Both the position numbers and the translations under genes were made by a program. The notes beneath the pieces are model-generated. The model had not been told where the DNA came from and did not search any database. It saw only the letters and a program-made list of their open reading frames with translations. Shown piece after piece: positions 44,625 through 53,713 of a stretch of DNA of 64,000 nt; positions within the stretch are counted from its first letter, which is position 1; every line of letters begins with the position of its first letter. The DNA comes from Pleodorina starrii (taxonomy: Eukaryota > Chlorophyta > Chlorophyceae > Chlamydomonadales > Volvocaceae): the NCBI GenBank assembly GCA_030267565.1, contig BRXU01000015.1, positions 1,549,001-1,613,000 of the forward strand. The letters are read 5' to 3'.

Positions 44625-46921
44625 TGGCTGTGCCCTGATGAGGGCCGGTGGAGGGCGCTGGGCAGGGGGTGCCTCCGGTCGCCCCGTGCTGCTCTCTCGC
44701 CATGCCACTGTCTGCCATTGTCCTTGCAGCAACATCTATGCCCCGGCTGGGATGCTGCATGGCTGCTGCTGCGGCGGCGGCGGCGACTTGTGGCAAAAAC
44801 CTTGCCCTGCAAACCTGCTGCAACCCATTGGTGTTGATCGCGGCGGCTCGTCGTTCCGGATCTCAGCACTCCTCCCGGCCCTGCCCTGCCCTGCCTAGCG
44901 CATCCAACTGGTTTAGTGGTCGCGACCTATTGTAAGCACCAAGGCGTGCACCGCGGATGCTCAGGTGCCCGGCTTGCGCCCACTAAAGCAACGCGTATGA
45001 TGCTCTTGATGACCCATGGGTCGATTCGACGGCGAACCCTCATCCCCCGCACAGGCGCTGCAGTGCATCCGGGTAGCTTTCGACAACTCGCCGCTGCGGC
45101 GGCTGGCGCAGCTGAGGGGGCCCAACCTGACCGTCCCGAGCGAGATGGGGGTGCGCACCGTAATGCCGTATGGATGCGCGCCGCCGAGCGCGTTGCCCCT
45201 TTCTTCGATACATTGTCCTCGCAGCTTGCATGACAAAGAACGGGCGCACAAGAACTCTCACGTTCGCGCGCGACTGGCTGGTGGCTGCCCTGCCTGCTAG
45301 GCCATGCGGTGTCGGGGCTGTTACGCTCCGGCTTGACTTGCTTCCGGGCGGGCGGCCTGCCACACCACTCACGGCCCCGCGCCCCCGCGGCAGACGCCAA
45401 GCTGGGCTGGTCGGGGATCGGGTTGCACTGCAATCCACTGCACTGCACTGAGTTGGACTGAACTGGACTGCACTGAGCTCGTTCTGGGACCGGGGCGTGC
45501 TGTGGTCTGCAGGATCTGTTGGAGCGGCAGCGCGCGGGCGCGGGGCGGCCGGGCTTTGGCCTGACACACACGGAGAAGCAGGTACGGGGGTTGGGGGTGG
45601 GGCGCGGGGGCGCAGGCCGGGGGAACCCTACTTCATTTGCCGTGAAGACCGAAAACGGACAAGGAACCAGCGGAGAGCGTGTCGAAAGGAGGCCGGCGGA
45701 CCCCGTCCCATTCCGCCCTGCCCATCTCACCCTACCCATGTTTTGCGTTTCTTATCCCGCCCTGCCCATCCCTCCCTACCCATGTTATCCCGCCCTGCCC
45801 TGCCCTGCCTCCCTGTCAGGCGCTGTGGGACGCGCACCGCGAGCTGCCCCTGGCGCTCAAGGCCATGAAGGAGGTGCTGCGCAAGGGCGCCCAGGCCGCT
45901 TACGAGTCGGAGCAGCCCGGATCCAAGCGGCTCGCAAAGGAGCTGCGGACGGCGGTGCGCGAGGGGAGGAAGACGTGGGGGGAGGGTCACCCTTGTACTG
46001 TACCGCTCGTCCCGCGTTTCCCCCGTGGGTTTCGCTGTTCCGTGGGCCTCACCACGCCCATTCGCGTTACCGTGGGGCGGCACGCAGCATGCCCGCGGCT
46101 GGCTGTCGTGGCGGCGGCGGCTGCGGTCGTGAACGCGCCGGGCCCCCACGGTAAGCGCCCCGCCGTCCTGCCTCCCATCTCGCGTCTTTCCCTTGTTCCC
46201 TGTTCTCTGTACCCTCTGCCCTCTGCCCCCGATATCGCAATGGAAGGCGAGCGCCCTGGACCCCGTCATCCACGAGCAACACTCGAAGGCCTCGAGCCGC
46301 ATCTACGCCCAAATCAACGGCGCGCTGCGTCAGCAATGGGTCACCGACCTTCACGGGCTGCTGCCGGCGGAGGTGCCAGCCAGGCTCGAGATGACGCTGC
46401 GCATGCTGCTCGGCTCCGGCGGTGAGTACCGCACTCTTCCGTGGGAGTGGCACCCGGCAAAACACCGATCTCGGCCCGCGCGGTGTTGCCTGTGTGCGTG
46501 CGCGTGCGTGCATAAAGCAGGCGCCGGTCCGCAAGTGCCTAGCGGCGAGCTGCAGCAGGAGCACTCTTCCGGGTTTGTGGGGATCGGGGGTCTGCGTCTG
46601 CGTGGTGTGTTTGAGTTTCATATAATGTCTGCGCACCGCGCCGCGCTGCGCCGCGCCGTGCCGTGCTGCACCGTGCCGTGCCGAACAGGCATGGTGGACT
46701 GGCGCATTGTGACGGGCAAGGGTTTGCACAGCCGCGGCGACGGACCCAAGCTGCTGCCCCTGGTGGAGGAGTGGCTGATCGCGCACGGCCTGGGCTTCCT
46801 GCAGCAGCCGGGCTCGCTGGTGGTGCAGCTCACGCCCGAGGCGGCGGCGGCGGCCGGCGCCTTGCGGGGCGCGGGCGCTGCGGCGAGCGAGGCGAACGGG
46901 CCAGTTCAGCGCCAGGCGTAG
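39645..46921 (+). CDS. Two-CUE, DUF1771 and Smr-domain protein (Cue2/N4BP2/CID7 type), 14 exons
   Basis: Exons 39645-39992, 40418-40456, 40687-40833, 41257-41322, 41694-41732, 42272-42379, 42606-42743, 43335-43705, 44222-44441, 45055-45150, 45513-45581, 45820-45954, 46247-46421 and 46689-46921 give 727 residues. After an acidic Ala-rich lead, CUE 1 (about 148-187, MEELRIYFPHLDEDTLRNHL) and CUE 2 (about 283-320, LERLVHVFGG then LAEVLRNQDGDFTAARAALL) should bind ubiquitin. Low-complexity Gln/Ala linkers follow, then DUF1771 (548-619, LAKELRTA and SRIYAQIN) and an Smr domain (627-705) with its DLHG and TGKG motifs. Yeast Cue2, with the same CUE-Smr layout, cleaves mRNA at stalled, ubiquitinated ribosomes in no-go decay, and plant CID7 has CUE-DUF1771-Smr. 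The first exon has an acceptor and splices in phase from the SPRY/Mib exons. An in-frame ATG at 39624 would allow a separate start. Exon 12 was ended at GCG|gtgcgc to keep DUF1771 spacing. Confidence 0.85.
44573..44623. repeat. (GT)n microsatellite
   Basis: Twenty-five uninterrupted GT units lie in the intron after the ninth exon of the CUE-Smr gene. Confidence 0.98.
46639..46683. repeat. GCCGT/GCCGC short tandem repeat
   Basis: Imperfect 5-base units (gccgc, gccgt) lie in the last intron of the CUE-Smr gene, directly before the Smr C-terminal exon. Confidence 0.8.
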
Positions 46922-49900
46922 GCGGGAGGTGGGGAGCGCAAGAGTTCAGGGGTGGTATTGAAGGCTCTGCGTGTTGGGCTGTACGTGGGGACGTGGGGAC
47001 GAGGGGAGGTGGGATGTGCTGGGTGTGTGGATGGGACGGACGGACGACTCGGACAGACTCGGAGTAAAAAAATGGGATCGAAGACGGAACTGTTCAACTG
47101 TAGCGACGAAACGGAGTCGGCGTTGGGACAACGGGTGGGAGTTGGCGCGGGTCTCTTTGGAAGGCGGGGGAAGGGCAAGGGGGGCGTGGGGCAAAAAGGG
47201 GTGCTGGTTGCAGGTGCAGAACGCATGAGCTGAGAGACTGGGGCAGGCGTAGGGGTCGACTGAGGGGGGTCGACTGGCAGGCGCGTGGCGAGATGGCATC
47301 TGCATAGCGGGGCGTTGGGCGGCCCCGCAGCCGCTGCGGGCACCCTCGGGTTGCAACTCAGGGCGCGCGGGGGCGCCACCAGTGGGGAAAGGTGGGCGGT
47401 TTGCGACGTTTCCCAGCACAAGATGTTTTGGTCGACAGCGATGAAGCAGGGCTTGGAACTGCATCGGCGGACTTAGACCGACGACTAAGACCGAATGGTT
47501 AATTGCGCGGCTGACTCCTTCCCCGTGTTTATGATGTTGACAGCGGACGGTCAATTATGTGGAATGGACAACAAGAACTGCGCGACAGGCTGACGCCTGA
47601 CGGTCCGATGCGTCTGATGGGGTATGGGGCTACTTTCAGGGCCGCGGCTGCTTGTGAGCCCTTCTGCTTGGGGCTCTTGAGGTCAGGGATGCACAACACT
47701 GCCTCCGGGCGGTGTCATCAATCCAGTACAAGCGCGAGAACTAAGATCGCCTGGACTCGCCTGGATAGGTTCTATGAGTACGATCGGCTCTGGTGCTGCT
47801 CACTGCCTCGACTACTGGCACGACCTGGACCCCTGAAAGGTGTGCATCGGTGAAAGGAAGCCCGCGCGCGCACTTGGGCACCAACCACTCCGCGCCACGG
47901 ATGCAGGCGACGTGCTGCCCTGCCCTGTGTGCTGCACTGCCCCTCGTGCCAGCAGCCATTTCGGCCCCTGACAACCCACTCCAGGACCCTCAGCCGTTAC
48001 TCCCTCGACCAGCGGTGCGGCCGCATACGACATGCACTCGCGAACCCGAGCACCCAACGAACTCTTTGAATCCGAAGGCAGCATCATTGCTGGCAAGGAC
48101 ACGTTGCGGAAGCCACGTGAGCCTGGACCCGCCGGTGAGAACTGGCGTCGGGCTCGGCAACCCGCCTTACAAACGGGCCCACTCGGCATTCCCAAATCAC
48201 CGGCCCCTCGGGCTCCGCTGAGGCAAGTCGTATCAACGTCAGTGGCGGCGGCGACGGCGGCAGCCGCAGCGCGGAGCGCGCCAATGTGGCGGGTGCATGC
48301 GGGTGCCCCCCGACGACTCTGCGCTTGCGTCACCCACCCAACGCAGCTCTCTCGCCGCGTGATGAAACGTGTCCGTATGCGCCCCACGCAAGGCATATGG
48401 CGTGCAACGAGGCACCATGGTTCCGAAAAACTTGACTGCCGTACTTGCCGGTGCAAGTACGCTCCGTTTAAGCTCGACCAAAGTTTCTTTCTTCATAGCG
48501 CTTTACCCCAACCTGTTGCGGCGCCCTGCACCCCCCGCCGCACTCGCACGAGGCCAGCGCCCAGGCCCACCCTTGCGCTGTGCCAGTCGGGTGCGGGGCC
48601 GCGTAAAACAGGGAAGCGCCACTCAAGTCCATATACGCAAAACGCATCACACAAACACACGGAGAAGCAGCAAGTAGTAGGTACCGGGGACATGAGAAGC
48701 GCGTGCAGCGTAATAGGTTGATGCACCCCTTCCTTCTTAACACATGCATCGCATCGTACGGCTGGGGACCCACCTCACGCGGCGGCGACTCCAGCCGCCG
48801 TAACCCTCTCACCGCGAGTTCTGTTCTCCAACTAAGCAAAGCTAGGACAGCTCGTGAGATGCCTCAGTGCGAACAGTGGCCCTCCTCACCCCCCTCCTCT
48901 GCCTGATCCTGCCCTCCCCCTCCCAGCCTTCCGGCGCGGTCCGCCGTTGCGTCCACCCTTGGCTCGCGACAAAAGCCGCACGGCTACGGCGACGCCAATG
49001 CTTCAAGTGTGGAGTACGATTTAGGCAGAGATGACCCGTAGACATGCCGTGGCGCCGACGCTTCGCAGAGCGTCTTCGGCGGCCCTGCCCTCCAGAAGCC
49101 CATTAGTCGCAGCGCCTCAGCCGCCCGCCCAACACACCGCAGCACGCGGGCAGCATCACCCCCCGCCCGCGTGCACAAGTCAATGTGCCCAGTGAAGAGT
49201 TAGACTGGTCGATACATGCCATCTCCAGTTCCAAACATGCGCATGTGTACTCGCTATCATGTGCTGACACTATCGACCAAGTTGAGTACAGTGTAGGTAG
49301 TTATGTAAAAAAACGAAAATCGAGAGAACCCGAACCGGAATCCCTTCTCCGCCCGACGCGCCCCCAGCGGCCTGTTCCTCGGCCTCAGCACCACCTCCCG
49401 CGCTGCCCAGGCGCCTGGCCCCGGGCAGACAAAGCCCGTTTGGCCCAGATATACCATTCGGCCAGTATCATAGGCAGCATTGCGGGGAGGGGTGTCAAGG
49501 ACCCACATAAAACACGCGAGCACATAACCGGCCGCGGCAACGTGCCCATCCCGCGCACAACAGACAGGACGCGCATGCACACCGGCATTCGTAGTGAGGA
49601 GCCCCGACGCACCCGCTCGAGCACGGAGCCGGATGGGGTGGCAGCCAAGCGAAGCGCTGGTACAATCCCAGGATACATCGGCCCGCTATGCGCACCTCAC
49701 TCGGGCTGACGTAAGAACCAAAACCCGGCCCACACCCACGCCCACCGCCCCCAAAAGGGGCCATATATTCCAACCCAGTGTGTTCCGTCTTTTGGGGTTT
49801 GGGGACGCCCAAATCCACAGCTCAGACCCCAAAGTCTGCGGTGTCCGGGACCCGCAGTTAAACACCAAAACATGTGTTTCTGTTGTACAAATGACGCGGC

Positions 49901-51748
49901 CGTCGCCTCGCGTGCCGGGACAAAGCCCGCAGGGCTCCCAGCTGTCGGTACCTGGGCCCCCAAACGCCTGCCACGCCGCGCTCCATACGCAGAACAAGCG
50001 ATTGGGACGCCAGAGCTTCACCCCGCTGGCCGCGACTGCAGTGCAGCGAGCAGCGCGGCCCGGCCCGGGCGCTGTGCCGCCGCCAGCGACTGCTACGACT
50101 GTTCTTCGTGTACCACGGTGCTGGCCCACGGATGCGGCAGCAGCGGTAGCCAGCTACCGCGGGGCGACGCCGCTGCCGTGGAGGCAACGCCAGCCGAGGG
50201 TTGGCAGGCCCTGCCGCTGCAAGGGCTCCAGCTGCTGCGAGCACGGGGCCGCTCCGGTCGGCAACTGGTCGGCAACGAAGCGCTGCGAGCGTCCGCGTCC
50301 AAGTTGCCTGAGCTGGGCTGCGCCAGCCGGCCACTGTGAGGAGCGGCGGCGCACGGCAGGTACCTGTGCGCCTGGCTAAGCGTCAGCGACTCCAGCCCGC
50401 GCGATCAGCCTTCGCGGTCTCCACACGAGAAGGAAGGCGCCCTCGCATCCGTAAAGGCGAGTTGTTATGTTGAAAGGGAATCACCGAGGCCGGCGACCCC
50501 CGCGCCGCTCCGTACCCACTCCCGCAGCTTGCCGCTGCACAGCGTAGACCCACCCACCCCACAGATGATGGCCACCCAACCCCCGCGCCGCGAAACACCG
50601 CCACCCTAACCACCAGCCACCGCGCCTGCCTGCCCCCGGCCAGCCAAGACGGCGTTGGGGTGGCTGGCCGTGTCACTCGTCGGCGATGGCGGCGGCGCAC
50701 CGCCTCCTGCATCGGTGCATAGCCCCCTGCTGCAGCTCGGTCTGCCCCGGGCCCCGGCGTGTTTGGGAGCCCCAACGCCTCCATAGCCGCTGTTGTTGCA
50801 GACGCCGCCACCGTCGCTGCTGCTGTTGCTATCTACATAAGCTCCTGCGGAAGCCCCTATTGGCGCTTCCAACGGAAGGACACTGCACGCCTGCTGCACT
50901 GACCTATCGTTCCTGCATGCCACGCAATCCCAAACGCGATTTCCCTTCGCGCCGCTCCCCAGCTACCCAGTTCCGTACCCTGCCGCCTCGCCCAAACGGC
51001 CCAGTCGAATGAAATTATTCCTAACTCGTTCATTGGTTTAATGCTGCGGTCCTGCCGCATGCAAGGCCGGCACTAGTTGGACCGGCCATAGCATCGTCCG
51101 GTGAAAGCGCTCCCTTGCTAGACGCCCATACGATTCACAGAACGCGGAGCTTGAAGCCAGAATGTCAATTATCCTTATAAAATAAAGAATAAAGGACCCT
51201 CCCATGTATCTGGCCTTCCGACGCATCGTTCCCTTCCCCAATCCGGCTAGCGCATCTCGTCCCGCTCATTACGCGGCCCGCCCCGTCTTGCCCGGCCTGA
51301 CGACTGCTTCCGCTGCCAGCGTTGCTGCTGCCACTGCCCCGGCGCCGCCAGCGTTGCTGCTGGCCAGCGCTGCTGCAGCTGCCCCAGCACTGCTGCCACA
51401 GCTCCCCGTCGCTGGTGCCGCTGCCCCGTCGCTGCTTCCGTTGCTGCTGCCCCGGTGCTGCTGCTGGTGCCGCTGCCGCCGCCCTGGCGCCGATGCCGCT
51501 ACCCTGGCGCTGCTGCTGCCGTCGCCTGCCGCCCAAACACGCCAAAACTCCGCTTCTGCCTCTTCACACCGCTGCCGCTGCTGTCGCCGCGCTTCCAGCG
51601 ATCCCAAGAGGCCCCGGCGAAGGAGCCTGCCAGAGCGCGCCCGGTCCACCGCGCTGCGCTGTCCTCCTTCCCAAACCCATGGTCGGCCAGCGCCGGGCCG
51701 TCGCAATGGCCGGGATCCCGTGAGGCCCAGGGCCCGACGCGCCAACGC
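46922..51748. other. 4.8 kb convergent intergenic region with no recognised gene
   Basis: This lies between the stop codons of the CUE-Smr gene (+) and the CTD phosphatase (-). ORFs here (for example 49594-50379 and 49872-50339 on the plus strand) have no recognisable motif and no matching splice context. TGTAA occurs near 49302, too far from either stop to assign. The segment at 51300-51480 is a run of GCC/GCT-type triplets. I see nothing else supportable. Confidence 0.5.
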
Positions 51749-53255
51749 TCAGCTGCCCATTTCCCGCAGTCCGAGGTTGGCCCCCAGCACGACCCGCACG
51801 TCCGGCGCGTCCTCCAGCTCCTTGAGCACGGGCAGCAGCTCCAGCAGCTCCTGGTCGTCCATGTTGTCGATGAAGGTGCTGATGGGCACAGCATTGGCTG
51901 GCTGAAACACGTACGAGTGAGGCGAATTGTCCACTGCGGGGCGCGGGGATTGCAGAAAGTAGGCGCGGCACGTGCGGATGTGGGTTGGCGGCAGGGCGTG
52001 TATAAGGGGACGGGAAAGCGCGCGGGCGAGGGAGGGGGGAAAAGGAACCGGTTGAGGAGGGCCGGAAATAGGATTGCAGGCGTAAATAAGGAAACGACAA
52101 GGCGTCCAGGAGCCGGTGGGGGATTGGGTCCTTCAGTACCCCGCCGCGCGGACGCATGCCCACCCTAGGGTTACTCTGGGCCGCGTACGAGGCCAGGGCC
52201 CCGACCGCCTTCTGAAAAGGCGCCACGGTCTTCCTCTGCGCCCACAAGTCGCTCACCGATGATAGTTTGCGACAGGTCTCGCCCCAAGCAGCTCAAGTCC
52301 TTGACGTAGTTCCCCTCGTAGGGAAAGCACGATTCCCGAAATAACCGCCACCGAACCAGACGCTGCTTGTCGAGAAGGTCGAGAAGCGGATCCGCGTACT
52401 TTGCAAGGCTGGCTGTGAAGACCACCACCTCGAAGCGGGCGCAGACGTTTTCCATGAAGTGGTCGCACCATGGCCGCTTTAAAACGTACACGTCTACGAG
52501 CTTGCCGTCCACCTCCACGGGCAAAATATAGTCTGCAGTAATCCAAGCAGAAAGGGCATCCCCGCCACACCTGTTCTTAAGCGTACATTGCGAACCGCGC
52601 AAAGGCGCCCAAAAGAGCCCGGTGCTGCCTTACGATGCACACGCCATGAATATAGCGTCCTCCTATAACTCTCGGGCAGGTGATCGCAGGCATAATCAGC
52701 ACGGTATCGGAACATGTGCCCACTCGGCGCACCGAGAACCCGTTACCCAGCCTCTGAACTTTGCTCACCGGGATTCGGGATGGGCTTGAAGGAGGAATGT
52801 ACAAGTGTCTCGTCGAGGTCAAGCACCAGGGTCTTCTTGTCTAGGTCGTCTGACCGTTTCGGCCCTATAAGCACCTCCCGGTGCACCTTGGGCGGCTGCG
52901 GCGGAACAAATCGGCCACCCGCGAAGTCCCCTTCCTGTGGCCGATAGTAGCCCTGGCTCTGTGGCGCGAAACAGCATAGCAGCGAGCGAAACCGCTTGCG
53001 CCAGGTCTTCGTTGGTGGGGGTCGGCTAGCAACCAGGAAGGGAGAAGGTGCGGGGCGATGGCTGTTGACGGTGGTGACCTGGGTGATGACACTGGATACG
53101 TCCACCGGGCTGGGCTTTTGCACGTCCGCCTGTGAGGACTGAGTTACGCTAGAATCGTTCTCGGGACCCCCGGGCGGAAGCATATCTCCATTTACCAACG
53201 GTTTAGCTAATATATTTTCGTCATGAGGGTCGTGCGCGCTGCCCGGAGGCAACAT
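51749..53255 (-). CDS. SCP/FCP1-type RNA polymerase II CTD phosphatase, 3 exons
   Basis: Transcript-order exons 52769-53255, 52257-52532 and 51749-51933 give 315 residues. This is a HAD-family, Mg-dependent small C-terminal-domain phosphatase; animal members remove Ser5 phosphate from the RNA polymerase II CTD. The [13 protein letters not shown] motif holds nucleophile Asp146 and acid/base Asp148. It is followed by [78 protein letters not shown] and [13 protein letters not shown], the complete core in order. The 140-residue N-terminal region is disordered apart from [11 protein letters not shown], which resembles the LFCCF segment of animal SCPs, where the Cys pair is palmitoylated. Chosen start: the first in-frame ATG. 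The next one (MLPPGGPEN) begins 21 codons later and repeats the MLPPG word. No TGTAA was found downstream. Confidence 0.93.
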
Positions 53256-53713
53256 ATTGCGCGCGCGCGCCTCGCGCAACAAACCGGTGCACACCGCGGA
53301 ATGCTGCCAGGGGTAAATGGACTAGTTTAATAAGAAGTGTAAAAAGTACAATCTACAGTATAGTGGCCGCGGTGTTGCCTAGTGCGATGGGAGCGATTTG
53401 GAGGAGTCGTTGAAAGTGCAAGCTGCGCAAGTCCGTTGGAGCAAACTGCAGGACAGTACCGTCGTTCTGGCACAGGCCCTTCAAAAGACACAAATTGTAT
53501 CATTTAAGCTTGTACGAACGTGCATATATACCCTGTTATCTTTTAGTGCCCCAACTGGCCCACCCATCCCGTTCCCCAGGAAAGCACCGTCTCGGGAAGT
53601 TCGTTCGGCTCACTCTGATTTTTCTTTTCGCCATCTCATAGCTTGTACCCTCACCACCGAGCCACCCGGCGAGCACTAGAGTCGCACAGCACGGTCGGCG
53701 GCGCTGCCGCAGC
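53256..53713. promoter_or_regulatory. Divergent promoter between the CTD phosphatase and RRP41
   Basis: These 458 bases separate the two ATG codons and must hold both promoters. TATA-like words occur (ctatagtgg-type near 53360 and catatatacc near 53523), but neither is at a position I can tie to a start site. The region is AT-richer than both flanking genes. Confidence 0.6.

Noticed and set aside
49594..50379. Plus-strand ORFs of 155-261 codons
   Set aside because: Codon composition is mixed, no domain is recognisable, and no in-phase exon neighbours were found. Possibly a gene remnant but not supportable.
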